In this document: piece by piece, positions 11,037 through 21,232 of the stretch
Numbering within the stretch: position 1 is the first letter of the stretch
How the letters are laid out: every line of letters starts with the position of its first letter
NCBI GenBank assembly: GCA_903909375.1
Contig: CAIVVM010000071.1
Span: 1 to 59,817 of the forward strand
Direction of reading: 5' to 3'
DNA from: an uncultured Alphaproteobacteria bacterium
GTDB taxonomy: Bacteria > Pseudomonadota > Alphaproteobacteria > Caulobacterales > Caulobacteraceae
Length of the DNA: 59,817 nt
Program-made: the position numbers and the translations under genes
The notes under the pieces: model-generated
What the model saw: the letters and a program-made list of their open reading frames with translations, nothing else
Told to the model about the DNA's origin: nothing
Database searches by the model: none

Positions 11037-12743
11037 ATGGCGTCGCTGTTTCGATCAATCAGCATCAAGATTTTCGGGATCGCAGCGGGCCTTCTGGCGC
11101 TGATGATAGCCACATCGTTGGTGTCGGCCAGTCTAACCAATCAGGTTCACCGACAGCTTCGAACTCTGAGCGAGTCCCTGGTGCCGCTCACCATGACCCT
11201 CGCCGATCTGCGCAGCAACATGCTGACCACGAGACTCGAGATCGCCAGACAGGAGCAGGTTGGTGCGCCCCCCGCGGCCTGTCGCGTCGCGGCCGCGAAG
11301 CTCTCTGCCGAGGGCGACCGGCTCATCGTTCAGGCGGAGGCGCTGCGCGCTCTGGGCGCGGAACTGGCCGTCCTGGAACGAAACCGGCTGAAGCTGGCGC
11401 GCCTGGAGGGCTTGATCGAAGCCATCGACGACGAGCACGGACAACTTGATGCGCTTGTTCTGCGTCAGTGCGCGAACCCGTCAGGCTCGGACGCGGCGCG
11501 TCTGGTCAACGCCGAGGCCGACAGTCACGTCGCCGAGTTGGCCGCGCGCACCAATGCGGTGAGCGCAGAAATCTCGACGTTTGTCGCCGAAGGGGGACGA
11601 ATTGTTGAGCAGAACCAGGCGCTGGCGGCCCGCGCTAACTTGGCCCTCATCGTCGCGTCGGCCCTGGTCGGGCTGCTGCTGGCCTATCTGGTGGCACGGG
11701 GGCTTACCCGTCCGATCATCCGGTTGCAGGCCGGCGCACGAGCTGTGCAGGCCGGCGACCTGAGTAGCGCGGTCCCGGTCACAAGCTCTGACGAGATTGG
11801 CGATGTCACAACCGCATTCAACGAGATGGTCGAGGGGCTTCGGTCACGCGAGCGGATCAAGGAAACGTTCGGGCAGTATGTGGACCCTCGTGTCGTATCA
11901 GGCCTGATCTCTGGCAGCACCCAGAGCATCGCAGCCGGAGAAAAGCAGGTCGCAACCCTGTATTTTTCGGACCTCGCCGGCTTTACGTCCATTGCCGAGC
12001 GGCTGGCGCCCTCGACTGTCGTTGCTCTGGTCAATGCCTACTTTACCGAAATGTCGCGGCCGATCCGCGAACACCACGGCATCATCGACAAATACATGGG
12101 CGACGGGATCATGGCCTTCTGGGTGCCGCCGTTTTCAGATGCCAGCACTCAGGCCCTGGAAGCCTGCAAGGCTGCACTGATCCAGTTCGAACGGCTCGAG
12201 GTGTTCCGCGCTCAGGTGCCGGACATCATTGGCCTGCGTCGCGACATTCCACAGATTGCAATGCGGGTCGGCATCTCGACCGGTGAAGTTGTGGTCGGCA
12301 GCATCGGTTCTGAAATCGCCCGCAGCTTTACCGTCATGGGAGACTCCGTGAACTTCGGCTCGCGGCTGGAAGGGACCAACAAGGTTTACGGCACAAACCT
12401 GTTGATCGATGGCATGACCCGTGACCGGGCGGGCGCGGCCATCGAAGTCCGGGAAATCGATCTCCTGGCGGTTGTTGGTCGCAATGAACCCAGCCGGGTA
12501 TTTGAACTGGCTGGACTGGCCGGCGGGCTCTCCGACACCACGCAGGCGTTGTTCGACGCCTACGCAGATGGGCTCAGCCACTATCGAAGCGGGGCCTGGA
12601 TGAAGGCAGAGAAAGCCTTCAGGGCCGCTCTCGCAATCGTACCAACCGATGGTCCAGCCACAACGATGCTGGCGCGCTGCCGACAGTTGCGCGCCGCGCC
12701 GCCCGCCGAATGGGACGGCGTCTGGCGCCTGACCGGGAAATAA
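11037..12743 (+). CDS. membrane class III adenylate/guanylate cyclase with HAMP domain
   Basis: 568 residues. An N-terminal transmembrane segment (about 9-33), a periplasmic four-helix sensing region (about 35-200), a second membrane helix (about 202-222, LALIVASALVGLLLAYLVA), a HAMP linker (LTRPIIRLQAGARAVQAGDL) and a cyclase domain from about 300. The cyclase has both metal-binding aspartates (FSDLAGFTS near 311 and KYMGDGIMAF) and GISTGEVVVGSIGS, so it should be active and make cAMP or cGMP. The C-terminal tail looks TPR-like. Stands alone, 107 bases after the racemase. Confidence 0.93.
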   Translation: MASLFRSISIKIFGIAAGLLALMIATSLVSASLTNQVHRQLRTLSESLVPLTMTLADLRSNMLTTRLEIARQEQVGAPPAACRVAAAKLSAEGDRLIVQAEALRALGAELAVLERNRLKLARLEGLIEAIDDEHGQLDALVLRQCANPSGSDAARLVNAEADSHVAELAARTNAVSAEISTFVAEGGRIVEQNQALAARANLALIVASALVGLLLAYLVARGLTRPIIRLQAGARAVQAGDLSSAVPVTSSDEIGDVTTAFNEMVEGLRSRERIKETFGQYVDPRVVSGLISGSTQSIAAGEKQVATLYFSDLAGFTSIAERLAPSTVVALVNAYFTEMSRPIREHHGIIDKYMGDGIMAFWVPPFSDASTQALEACKAALIQFERLEVFRAQVPDIIGLRRDIPQIAMRVGISTGEVVVGSIGSEIARSFTVMGDSVNFGSRLEGTNKVYGTNLLIDGMTRDRAGAAIEVREIDLLAVVGRNEPSRVFELAGLAGGLSDTTQALFDAYADGLSHYRSGAWMKAEKAFRAALAIVPTDGPATTMLARCRQLRAAPPAEWDGVWRLTGK

Positions 12744-12745
12744 AG

Positions 12746-13594
12746 CTAAAGCCGTCCGGCGCTGAACGTGTCGCACGCGTCGGGGTCGCCCGATTGAGAG
12801 CCCTTGCGGAACCAGCGCATGCGCTGTTCCGAGCTGCCGTGGGTGAAGGCGTCCGGCACGACCCGGCCCTGGGCCTTGCGTTGCAGGGTGTCGTCGCCGA
12901 CAGCCGCCGCGGCGCGCAGACCATCTTCGATATCGGCGGGATCGAGCGAGACCTGGCCGCCGGAGACCTCGGCGGCGCGCGCCGCCCACACCCCGGCGTA
13001 GCAGTCAGCCTGCAATTCCAGCCGCACCGAGCCGCTTTCGGCGCCTTTGGCCCCCATCTTCTGCGCCTGGTCATTGGCGCCGGTCAGGTTCTGGACGTGG
13101 TGGCCGATTTCGTGGGCGATCACATAGGCCCGCGCCGCCTCGCCGCCCGCGCCATATCTGGTTTCCAGTTCCTGCCAGAACGACAGGTCCAGATAGACCT
13201 TGCGATCCGCCGGACAATAGAACGGACCCATCGCCGACTGCCCGGCGCCGCAGCCGGTGCTGGTGGCCTCATCGTAGAGCACCACCGCATCTGGCGGACG
13301 GTAACTCTGGCCTGACTGCTGAAAGACCACCTTCCAGACGTCGTTGACGTTTGCAGAAACCACATCGACAAACCGACCAGCCTCGTCCGTCGGCGTCCCC
13401 CGAACGCCCTCCTGCTGAGCAGGCGGAGCCGCGCCACCAACCACGCTCAGGGTGGTCGACGGATCGACGCCAAACACGAAGTAGCCGATCAGCGCCAGAA
13501 CCACGCCGCCGAGGCCCACGCCGCCGACGCCGACCGGGCCCATTCCGCGGCGATCCTCGACCCCGCCGCCGCCCCGTCCACCTTGCCAGCGCAT
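12746..13594 (-). CDS. ypfJ: YpfJ-family neutral zinc metallopeptidase
   Basis: 282 residues. A glycine-rich N-terminus (residues 1-20) leads into one membrane anchor (GVGLGGVVLALIGYFVFGV), then a periplasmic domain with the zinc motif HEIGHHVQ and the family's LELQADCYAGVWA stretch that supplies the third ligand. Function of the family is poorly known; envelope protein turnover is likely. Its stop lies two bases from the convergent cyclase stop. Confidence 0.92.
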   Translation of the reverse strand: MRWQGGRGGGGVEDRRGMGPVGVGGVGLGGVVLALIGYFVFGVDPSTTLSVVGGAAPPAQQEGVRGTPTDEAGRFVDVVSANVNDVWKVVFQQSGQSYRPPDAVVLYDEATSTGCGAGQSAMGPFYCPADRKVYLDLSFWQELETRYGAGGEAARAYVIAHEIGHHVQNLTGANDQAQKMGAKGAESGSVRLELQADCYAGVWAARAAEVSGGQVSLDPADIEDGLRAAAAVGDDTLQRKAQGRVVPDAFTHGSSEQRMRWFRKGSQSGDPDACDTFSAGRL

Positions 13595-13623
13595 AAGCTA
13601 GAAACTCCGACTTGCCGGGAGGC

Positions 13624-14175
13624 TCAGCGCCGCCCGACCATGAAACGCGCCAATTCCTTTTTTGGCTGCTCCCACTCCGGGTTCAACTCGATCGCCTTCT
13701 GATAGTCGAGATACGCCGCCTTGACATTGTCCAGGCCCTCGTAAGCGAGCGCGCGATTGTAGTAGGCCTTCTCCGGCTCCTCCACGCCCAGTTCCAGCGC
13801 CTTGTTGAGGTCCGTCAGGCCATCGGCGAAACGCCTGGATCCGACCGAGGCGGCGCCGCGGTTCACATAGGCCTCGCCCAGATCCGGCTTGGTCTCGATG
13901 GCACGGTTGAAATCAAACTGGGCGGAAGAAAACTCCTTGCGCCGAAGCTTCAGCACACCACGGTTCACATAGGTGCCGGCCCGGTCGCGGAGGCTGAGAA
14001 GTTCGCTGTCCAGCGCCATCGTGCAGATGGCCTCGAACTTCGCTTCCGTTTCACCGCCCAGGGCGGCTTTGGAGCAGGCCTGGGCCATGCCGCCGCCAAT
14101 CACGGTGACAGAGGCCTGGGCGGAGGTGGCGGCGAGCGCCAGGACAGCAGTGGCGATGAGAGGTGTCTTGAACAT
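13624..14175 (-). CDS. exported tetratricopeptide-repeat protein
   Basis: About 183 residues from ATG 14175, which begins a signal peptide (MFKTPLIATAVLALAATSAQA). At least three TPR units follow (YVNRGVLKLRRKEFSSAQFD, YVNRGAASVGSRRFADGLTD, YYNRALAYEGLDNVKAAYLD), each ending in a D-x-x-K-A-x-E-L-like turn. A protein-interaction scaffold of the periplasm; partner unknown. It lies just upstream of ypfJ on the same strand (29 bases), possibly co-transcribed. Confidence 0.85.
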   Translation of the reverse strand: MFKTPLIATAVLALAATSAQASVTVIGGGMAQACSKAALGGETEAKFEAICTMALDSELLSLRDRAGTYVNRGVLKLRRKEFSSAQFDFNRAIETKPDLGEAYVNRGAASVGSRRFADGLTDLNKALELGVEEPEKAYYNRALAYEGLDNVKAAYLDYQKAIELNPEWEQPKKELARFMVGRR

Positions 14176-14258
14176 GAGGTCGGCTCCGGAGTTCGGACGG
14201 GGCGCGGACGGCCCGCGCAGCCTGCTGACCTGAAGAGTCCGCCCGTCTGACCTCACTG

Positions 14259-15230
14259 TCAATTCTCGACAGCGCGGAAGCGGCGCAGTTCCCGGTGCAG
14301 GATGTAGACCCCGCTGCCGGCCACGATCACCGCGCCGACCAGGGTCAGGGGATGCGGCAGCTCGCCCCAGATCACAAGGCCCAGTCCAGCAGCCCAGACC
14401 AGTTGAGTATAGTCGAATGGCGCAATCACCCCGACAGGCGCGTTGCGCAACGCCTCGGTCAGCAACAACTGGCCTACGCCGCCGATCAGCCCGGCAAGGA
14501 CCAGCATAGCCAGGGTCAATGGATCAGGCGTCACCCAGTGGAACGCCGAGCCTGCCAGCCCGAGCGCCACACCGCCCAGCGTGAAGTAGAAGACGATCGT
14601 CGGCCCCCGCTCGGTGTCGGCGATCTGACGGATGGCGACCATGGCGCCTGCTGCTCCGAGCGCGCTCAGAATGCCCAGCGTCACGCCCGGCACATTCAGG
14701 TGGCCAGGTACCGGGTTCGCCATGATCAGAACGCCGATGAATCCCACCACGACCGCCGCCCAGCGGTGCCGGCCAACCGCCTCGCCGAGCAGCAGTGCTG
14801 ACAGGGCCGTCATGAACAACGGCGAGGTGAACTGCAGCGCCGTGGCTTCGGTGAGCGGCAGGTGCTGAACGGCGGAAAACCCGCAGACCATCCCGGTCAG
14901 CCCGACCACCGAGCGGGTCAGATGCCCCAACGGTCGCCGGGTCTTCAGCACCTCGAACCCCGTCGTGCGCCAGATGTAGAGGCCCAGCGGTATGAAGGCG
15001 AAGAGATTGCGGAACAGGATGATCTCGAACACCGGGATCCCGCGCGACCCGGTCCACTTCACCAGCGCCGAGAGACAGGCCAGAAACGCCATGGCGCCCA
15101 CCCGCAGGGCTATGCCCAGCAGGATCCGCGGCTTCTGGGCATGGCTGGCTTCGGGTCCGGTCACATGGCGGCTGTACGTGGCCAGACCGGACGCGTCCAG
15201 CGCCACCGGGGCCGGAGTGGCGCCCGGCAT
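14259..15230 (-). CDS. EamA/DMT-family inner-membrane transporter
   Basis: About 323 residues with ten hydrophobic segments in two EamA halves; typical features are FRNLFAFIPLGLYIWRT in the first half and the C-terminal PVGVIAPFDYTQLVWAAGLG. Drug/metabolite exporter superfamily; substrate unknown. ATG 15230 with AAAGG upstream is preferred to a TTG at 15275. Confidence 0.88.
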   Translation of the reverse strand: MPGATPAPVALDASGLATYSRHVTGPEASHAQKPRILLGIALRVGAMAFLACLSALVKWTGSRGIPVFEIILFRNLFAFIPLGLYIWRTTGFEVLKTRRPLGHLTRSVVGLTGMVCGFSAVQHLPLTEATALQFTSPLFMTALSALLLGEAVGRHRWAAVVVGFIGVLIMANPVPGHLNVPGVTLGILSALGAAGAMVAIRQIADTERGPTIVFYFTLGGVALGLAGSAFHWVTPDPLTLAMLVLAGLIGGVGQLLLTEALRNAPVGVIAPFDYTQLVWAAGLGLVIWGELPHPLTLVGAVIVAGSGVYILHRELRRFRAVEN

Positions 15231-15298
15231 CGGGCCTTTACGTCGGCGCGCGGGTCTGGCTTCACTGTCGTCCAAGCCTGCATCCGGGAGCCCCAGTC

Positions 15299-15717
<419 letters not shown>

Positions 15718-15718
<1 letters not shown>

Positions 15719-16500
15719 TGCCGCGGCGCCTGATCGATCTGTCCATCCCGATCTGCAACGATGTGGTCACTGATCCGGAGACCATGCGTCCCAAGGTGAC
15801 CTATTCGGTCCACGCCGACACCGTGCCCCAGATGGCGGCGTCGTTCCCCGGGCTGACCGCCGCCGACATGCCGGACGGCGAGGGCTGGGCGGTGGAACGC
15901 GTGAGCCTGTCCACCCACAATGGCACCCACATGGATGCCCCCTGGCACTTCCACTCCACCACCGATCAGGCCACTACAACCCGCGCGGCGCCGACCATTG
16001 ATGAGGGGCCCCTGGAGTACTTCCTGCAACCGGGCGTGAAACTGGATTTCCGCCACTTTCCCGATGGCTATGTGGCCACCGGCGCCGACGTAGAGGCCGA
16101 ACTTGCGCGGATCGGCCACACGCTGCAGCCTCTGGACATCGTGCTGGTCAACACCGCCGCGGGCGCGGCCTATGGCGCCCCGGACTTCATCCACAAGGGC
16201 TGCGGCATGGGTGAGGAGGCCACCCTCTACCTCACTGAACGCGGCGTGAAGGTTGTGGGCACCGACGCCTGGTCCTGGGACGCCCCCTTCAGCCACACCG
16301 CCAAGCGATGGGCCGAGACCCGAGACCCGAAGATCATCTGGGAAGGCCACAAGGCCGGCCGCTTCCGCGAGTACTACCAGATCGAAAAACTGACGAACCT
16401 GGAGGCGTTGCCCGCCAACGGCTTTACCCTCTCCTGCTTCCCGGTGAAGATCGCCGGCGCCTCCGCCGGCTGGATCCGGGCGGTGGCGATTGTGGATTGA
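15718..16500 (+). CDS. cyclase family metal-dependent hydrolase (kynurenine formamidase-like)
   Basis: 260 residues. The metal and catalytic motif HNGTHMDAPWHF (about residues 63-74) defines the cyclase/KynB family, which hydrolyses formamides or cyclises polyketides. Other family marks are VNTAAGAAYGAPDF and VGTDAWSWDAPF. It is longer than KynB (about 210 aa) and matches the larger group of unknown substrate. Translationally coupled to the MAPEG gene. Confidence 0.88.
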
Positions 16501-16546
16501 GCGCGGGCGGTACGCAGAGGGTGGATTTCCCGACCTAACCTCGCCC

Positions 16547-17782
16547 CTACCCCTTCGGCGTCAGCTTCACGATCTTGCCCACGGCGCCGCCCTGCAGCAG
16601 GTAGATCGCGCCGTCCGGGCCCTGGCGGATGTCGCGCCATAGGGCGCCCGGCATGTCCAGGCGCTCTTCGCCGACCACCCGCTCACCCTTGATGGTCAGG
16701 CGTTGAACATTGCCGCCGGGCAAGCCCTGGGGCTGGAAACCGGAAACGAACAGGCTGCCTTTCCACTTCGGGAACAGGTTGCCCGTGTAGAAGATCATCC
16801 CCGAAGGGGCGATCGTCGGGTCCCAATAGTAGAGCGGCTGCTCCATGCCCGGCCGCTGGGTCTCGCCGGCGGTGATCGGCGCCTTTAAGGGGCCGTAGTT
16901 GACGCCGTAGGAAATGGTCGGCCAGCCGTAGTCCTTGCCCTTGCGCGCGATGTTGATCTCGTCCCCGGCCTGGGGCCCGAACTCCACTTCCCAAAGTTCG
17001 CCGGTCTGCGGATGCAGGGTCGCGGCCTGGACGTTGCGGTTGCCGCGGGTCCAGATCTCGGGCAGCGCGCCGGTCTGGCCGACAAACGGGTTGTCCTTGG
17101 GGATCGAGCCATCGGGGTTGATCCGCACGATCTTGCCCAGGCCGCTGCCCAGATCCTGCGCCTGGCGCTGGCCGGCAAGGATCGATCGCTCTCCCTGGGT
17201 GACGAACAGCTTGCCATCCCGGGCAAAGACCAGCCGCGAACCGAAATGCAGCGGCGAGGCCAGCGACGGTCGCTGGCGATAGATCACCGTCAGGCCCTCG
17301 ATGGTGGCGGCGGCGCCCTCCACCAGCTTGCCGCGCGCAACGGCAGTGTTGTTGGTCCCGTCCGCTTGAGGCTCGGCATAGCTCATGTAGATCAGCCGGT
17401 TGGTCTTGAACGCCGGGTCCAGCACCACGTCCAGCAGGCCGCCCTGCCCGCGCGACATCACCGTGGGCGTGCCGGTCACCGGCTCCGAGAGCGTGCCATC
17501 CTTGCCCACGATCCTGAGCGCGCCGGCGATCCGCTCGGTCACCAGCATGCGGCCATCGGGAAGGAAGGCGATCGACCAGGGATACTTGAGGCCCTGAGCC
17601 ACGGTCGTTGTCTGGAAGGTCACGCCCAGCTTCTGTACCGGCGCCCGGGTCTGACCGGCGAAGGCGGGTTTGTAGGCGGTGACCGGCGGGCGCGCTTCCA
17701 CACTGGCGGGCTGGGCGCAGGCGCTGCCGCTCAATCCAGCCATCAGGGCCGCCGCGGCAAGCATCTTCGGGGTCACAGCCAT
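16547..17782 (-). CDS. exported PQQ-dependent sugar dehydrogenase (Gdh/sorbosone type)
   Basis: About 411 residues; signal peptide then a six-bladed propeller of the soluble glucose/sorbosone dehydrogenase family. Marks are [44 protein letters not shown] and [21 protein letters not shown]. Oxidises aldoses in the periplasm using PQQ. ATG 17782 is favoured because GGAG lies eight bases upstream; the GTG at 17791 would sit on that site. Confidence 0.9.
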   Translation of the reverse strand: MAVTPKMLAAAALMAGLSGSACAQPASVEARPPVTAYKPAFAGQTRAPVQKLGVTFQTTTVAQGLKYPWSIAFLPDGRMLVTERIAGALRIVGKDGTLSEPVTGTPTVMSRGQGGLLDVVLDPAFKTNRLIYMSYAEPQADGTNNTAVARGKLVEGAAATIEGLTVIYRQRPSLASPLHFGSRLVFARDGKLFVTQGERSILAGQRQAQDLGSGLGKIVRINPDGSIPKDNPFVGQTGALPEIWTRGNRNVQAATLHPQTGELWEVEFGPQAGDEINIARKGKDYGWPTISYGVNYGPLKAPITAGETQRPGMEQPLYYWDPTIAPSGMIFYTGNLFPKWKGSLFVSGFQPQGLPGGNVQRLTIKGERVVGEERLDMPGALWRDIRQGPDGAIYLLQGGAVGKIVKLTPKG

Positions 17783-17841
17783 CAACGTCACTCCAGGGTT
17801 TCGCGCACAGAGATAGCGATCATCCTGCGCCGACAGAAGGC

Positions 17842-18007
17842 CTATCCGTGGCGCGGCAGCAGTTCTGCGAGCGACCGGATGATCCGATCAGGCCGAACCG
17901 GACTGTCAGGTGGCAATCCCCGACCATAGCCATCGACCCACACGCCGGTGAGGCCCAGCCGCTGGGGTGTCGTCCAGATCGATCAGCATCGCCTTGGGAA
18001 GCGTCAT
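17842..18007 (-). pseudogene. remnant of a HAD-superfamily hydrolase gene
   Basis: The minus strand begins with ATG at 18007, inside the stop of the upstream hydrolase gene (ATGA), and reads MTLPKAMLIDLDDTP, which is HAD motif I (DxDxT). After about 15 codons the match jumps, one base out of frame, to a typical HAD C-terminus (QRLGLTGVWVDGYGRG, then [14 protein letters not shown], stop at 17842). The middle of the enzyme (some 170 residues in usual members), with motifs II-IV, is gone. A single internal deletion explains both halves. Confidence 0.8.
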
Positions 18008-19137
18008 GCCCGCGCCTCCACCCAGGCGCAGAGCAAGTCAGCCATCGCCTCGCGCTCCACACGACTGTCCTCGAAATAGTGAGCGCCCTTGATCAGCGCC
18101 AGTTGCTTGTCGGCCACGCCCAGAGCCTCGAAGATCTTGTGCGCATCGCTCGGGAAAACCCCCGTATCGGCCAGTCCCTGCACCACCAGGCTGGGCGTAT
18201 CAAACTTCGCCAGCTGATCGGCGCCACGGCAACGCGACGTCTCCAAGCTCCACATCGACAGCCAGGTCTTCAGCGTGTTGGCCCGGCCGATGCTGGGCGA
18301 GCGGTTGGCCACCGCCGGGTGGCCGCGGTAGCACATTGGCGTCTGCCGTTCGGAGGGGTCGATGGTCCCGTCCATCATCCGCAGGTCCCCCCAGCACCGG
18401 AAAAGTGGAAACAGCCGATCCGGAATCCCCGCCGCGTTCAGCCGGGCCAGCTCGCTCTTGGCCCAGTCAGTGATCCGCTGGTTCCGCGCCCGCTGCGCCG
18501 CCCGGTAGCGGGCGATGAATTCCGGCGAATAGGGCGGGCCATTGTCCGGGTTGAACGGGTTGAGGCTTTCGTCCGTGGCCACCGGATCGGTCTCGTCCGT
18601 CACCGAGGCGTCCATCCAGTCGGTCAGCACGTCAGGCCGACCAAGGTGCGCGTTCAGCGACACATAGAGATCGGCCTTCGGCAGCGCCTGCAGCGCTTCC
18701 AGCCCCGCCCCGCGCAACAGATCGCCCAGCGTAGGCTGGATCGCCTCGGCCTGGTAGGCGCCCATCAGCGAGCCGCCGCCCGAGTTACCCAGTATGACGA
18801 TGGCATCGACACCCGCCTGCTCCCTGAGCCAGCGCATCCCGACCCCGATATCCAGCACCGCATGTTCCAGCAGGAACATGTCCTCGGCCCCGCGAAACCG
18901 CGTATTCCAGCCCAGAAACCCGTAGCCCCGCGCCGCCAGCCAGGGCGCGATATAGTGCTCGGCGAAGTCTACATTGTAGTGCGTGGCGATGAAGGCGGTC
19001 CGGGGTCGCTGGCCGCGCGGCGTCGTATAGACCCCCTGACACGGATGCCCACCCGCCCCGACGCGCGGCGATGTGGGCGACGGCAGGCCGATGAACTGCC
19101 GTTCCACCTTCGCCATCAGGTCGCTTTCGTCGATCAC
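18004..19137 (-). CDS. alpha/beta hydrolase
   Basis: 377 residues. The nucleophile elbow is GNSGGG (ILGNSGGGSLMGAY), with an upstream substrate-loop region FLGWNTRFRGAEDMF and a late catalytic histidine in KGAHYFEDSR. Substrate unknown; similar proteins occur in ester and aromatic degradation clusters. Its stop overlaps the start of the decayed HAD gene, so the two once formed an operon. Confidence 0.88.
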   Translation of the reverse strand: MIDESDLMAKVERQFIGLPSPTSPRVGAGGHPCQGVYTTPRGQRPRTAFIATHYNVDFAEHYIAPWLAARGYGFLGWNTRFRGAEDMFLLEHAVLDIGVGMRWLREQAGVDAIVILGNSGGGSLMGAYQAEAIQPTLGDLLRGAGLEALQALPKADLYVSLNAHLGRPDVLTDWMDASVTDETDPVATDESLNPFNPDNGPPYSPEFIARYRAAQRARNQRITDWAKSELARLNAAGIPDRLFPLFRCWGDLRMMDGTIDPSERQTPMCYRGHPAVANRSPSIGRANTLKTWLSMWSLETSRCRGADQLAKFDTPSLVVQGLADTGVFPSDAHKIFEALGVADKQLALIKGAHYFEDSRVEREAMADLLCAWVEARA

Positions 19138-19218
19138 AGGGTCTCTCCCGGCTTGGCCTGCGCCACGCGGCGTGGTCAGTTACCCTCAGAGACCTAACCT
19201 CCAGCCCTGGATTTTCCC

Positions 19219-19872
19219 ATGCCCGTTCTACGTCAGGTGCCCCGCGCCGAGGTCACCTCCGAGGTGGTCCATCGCTACTATGACGCCCTGTTCGGCGCCG
19301 GGCGGGATCCGGTCGCCGAGCCCGGCACCGCCACCGGCACCCCCGGCGACTGGTGGACCGTCTTCGCGCTGGCCCCCGACATCTTCAAACATGCCGTCGA
19401 CGGGTTCGCCGTCTACCGCCACCCCGAGCGCAAGATCGACCCCGTGCTGCGCGAGCTGGGCCAGACCCGCGCAGGCTGGGTGAAATCCAGCCAGTTCGTC
19501 TTTTCCCAGCACTGCAAATCCCTGCGCGCGCTCGGCGTCTCCGACGAAAAGATCGCCGCCGTGCCGCACTGGGCCGTCTCCGACGTCTTCAACGATCAGG
19601 AGCGCGCCGTCCTGGCCTACGCCGACTGCCTCACCGCCGGCGACGGCCGCACACCGCTGCAGGTGATCGACAAGCTCAAGACCTTCTGGAGCGACGAGGA
19701 AATCTTCGAGTTCACCTACATCACCACCCTCTACGCCATGCACGCCGTGATCACGCGGGCGCTTCGCATGGAATACGACAACCGACCCGAGGCCATCGTC
19801 GAGGTCGCCGCGCCCAAGGGCTTCGAGGCCCAGGACTTCCTCAACCCGGCCACGCCGCCGAAGGGGCGTTAG
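19219..19872 (+). CDS. carboxymuconolactone decarboxylase-family (AhpD-like) protein
   Basis: 217 residues, CMD fold. The helix that holds the redox CxxC pair in AhpD reads SSQFVFSQHCKSLRALGVSD here, with only one cysteine, so peroxidase activity of the AhpD type is unlikely. The pattern resembles the CMD proteins of unknown function that keep the histidine. Single gene, divergent from the hydrolase. Confidence 0.85.
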   Translation: MPVLRQVPRAEVTSEVVHRYYDALFGAGRDPVAEPGTATGTPGDWWTVFALAPDIFKHAVDGFAVYRHPERKIDPVLRELGQTRAGWVKSSQFVFSQHCKSLRALGVSDEKIAAVPHWAVSDVFNDQERAVLAYADCLTAGDGRTPLQVIDKLKTFWSDEEIFEFTYITTLYAMHAVITRALRMEYDNRPEAIVEVAAPKGFEAQDFLNPATPPKGR

Positions 19873-19944
19873 AAAAATGGCTCCGAAGTCACCGGCGCAG
19901 GCCGATCACTTCAGAGCCAGACGGGCGCGCGCGAGTAGCCGCGC

Positions 19945-20100
19945 CTAGTTCTTGATGTCTTCCTTGACGTCCTGGGCAGCGCCTGTGACGGCCTTGCCGG
20001 CCGACGATACGTCCTTGCCTGCCCCTCCGACGGTGTTGCAGCCGGCCAGGCCGATCACCAGGGCCGCCAGGATCAGCGGGATTGCATGATGATGTTTCAT
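19945..20100 (-). CDS. entericidin A/B family lipoprotein
   Basis: 51 residues: lipoprotein signal with lipobox LAGC (Cys21), then the family's short amphipathic region NTVGGAGKDVSSAGKAV ending in acidic KEDIKN. Entericidins are small stress-linked cell-envelope lipoproteins; the B form promotes lysis in enteric bacteria. It lies nine bases downstream of the csbD-like gene on the same strand. Confidence 0.9.
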   Translation of the reverse strand: MKHHHAIPLILAALVIGLAGCNTVGGAGKDVSSAGKAVTGAAQDVKEDIKN

Positions 20101-20108
20101 GGAATTGT

Positions 20109-20333
20109 TCACATCCCCGCCCTGTCGGCGGCCTTTGATGCTTTTTCGCGCCAGGTCTTGACCTGGGCGTGGGCCTCATCACGGGTTACGCCATAGCGCT
20201 CCTGGACCGAACCGGCCAGCTTCTCGACATCGCCCTCGGCGCGCAGCAGGTCGTCATCCGTGAGCTTGCCCCACTGACGCTTGGCCTCGCCGACCAGTTG
20301 CTTCCACTGGCCCTTCATTGTGTCTTCGTTCAT
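20109..20333 (-). CDS. CsbD family stress protein
   Basis: 74 residues from ATG 20333 (MNEDTMKGQWKQLVGEAK). The WGKLTDDDLLRAEGD stretch and the C-terminal RDEAHAQVKTW are typical. CsbD proteins are abundant in general stress; function unknown. Its place next to phyR fits control by EcfG, though I found no EcfG site directly ahead of it. Confidence 0.93.
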   Translation of the reverse strand: MNEDTMKGQWKQLVGEAKRQWGKLTDDDLLRAEGDVEKLAGSVQERYGVTRDEAHAQVKTWREKASKAADRAGM

Positions 20334-20419
20334 CGGTCTTCTCCTTGAGAGCGCCCGGGTCAGGGGCAAGGGGACAACCGGTCAGAAGCCGTATGGTTGC
20401 CGGAAATCAGCAACGGCTC

Positions 20420-21184
20420 TCACGATTGGAAAAACAGCGCCTGTCCAATCGTCGCCTTCACCGTGTCGGGCTTGAAGGGCTTGGTGATGAGATAGGTTGG
20501 CTCCGGTCTCTCGCCTGACAGCAATCGCTCGGGGAAGGCGGTGATGAAGATCACGGGCAAGGTGTGGCTCGCCAGAATGTCCTGGACCGCGTCGATACCG
20601 GAACTGTCGTCCGCCAACTGTATGTCGGCGAGGATCAATCCCGGGCGATGCGCCTGCGCCATCGCGACCGCCTGATCACGCGTCCGCGCCACCGCGACGA
20701 CATCGTGACCAAGGTCCATCACCAGCGCCTCGATATCCATGGCGATGATGGGCTCATCCTCGATGATCAGCACACGCGTCTTCAGGGCCGCATCGATGTC
20801 GACATGGGCGGAAGCGACGTCACGCACGACGGTGTCCTGCGAAACCGACAGGATGTCCGCGGCCTCACCGACTGTGAAACCTTCCATGGTGGTAAGGAGG
20901 AAGGCCTTGCGGTTGGCTGGCGACATCCTCTGCAACGTCTCATCGGGTTTGAGCGTAGGATGGATATCCGGCTCCAGGGTCGCGCCGGTGCTGTCCCAGA
21001 TGCTCTGAAACACCCGGTAGACGCCTACGCGCGACGAAAACGAGGGCTCCAGCATGGCATCCCCGGCGAGGATCGCTTCCAGCGTCGCGCGAACATATGT
21101 GTCGCCACGGGCCTGATCACCCGTCAGTGATCGGGCGTATCGCCGGAGATAGGGTAGGTCAGCGGCGATCTGTCTGGCTGTCAT
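20420..21184 (-). CDS. phyR: PhyR, general stress response regulator (sigma-like + receiver)
   Basis: 254 residues. The N-terminus (1-130) mimics an ECF sigma factor (regions 2 and 4, including EGFTVGEAADILSVSQDTV) and the C-terminus is a receiver (VLIIEDEPIIAMDIE, phospho-acceptor Asp187 in LILADIQL, then the lysine of LITKPF). When phosphorylated it binds NepR and frees EcfG. It is divergent from nepR-ecfG, and the intergenic region holds an EcfG promoter for each direction. Confidence 0.98.
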   Translation of the reverse strand: MTARQIAADLPYLRRYARSLTGDQARGDTYVRATLEAILAGDAMLEPSFSSRVGVYRVFQSIWDSTGATLEPDIHPTLKPDETLQRMSPANRKAFLLTTMEGFTVGEAADILSVSQDTVVRDVASAHVDIDAALKTRVLIIEDEPIIAMDIEALVMDLGHDVVAVARTRDQAVAMAQAHRPGLILADIQLADDSSGIDAVQDILASHTLPVIFITAFPERLLSGERPEPTYLITKPFKPDTVKATIGQALFFQS

Positions 21185-21232
21185 CGTTATGGTCCGCGCC
21201 TCGATTTGTCGGATCGATAAGGTCGATCTTCA

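Noticed and set aside
12135..12989. 284-codon minus-strand frame over the cyclase and ypfJ ends
   Set aside because: Covers two genuine genes and has no domain; shadow frame.
17820..18062. 80-codon minus frame after the hydrolase
   Set aside because: Out of frame with the readable HAD pieces in the same place; those explain the sequence better.
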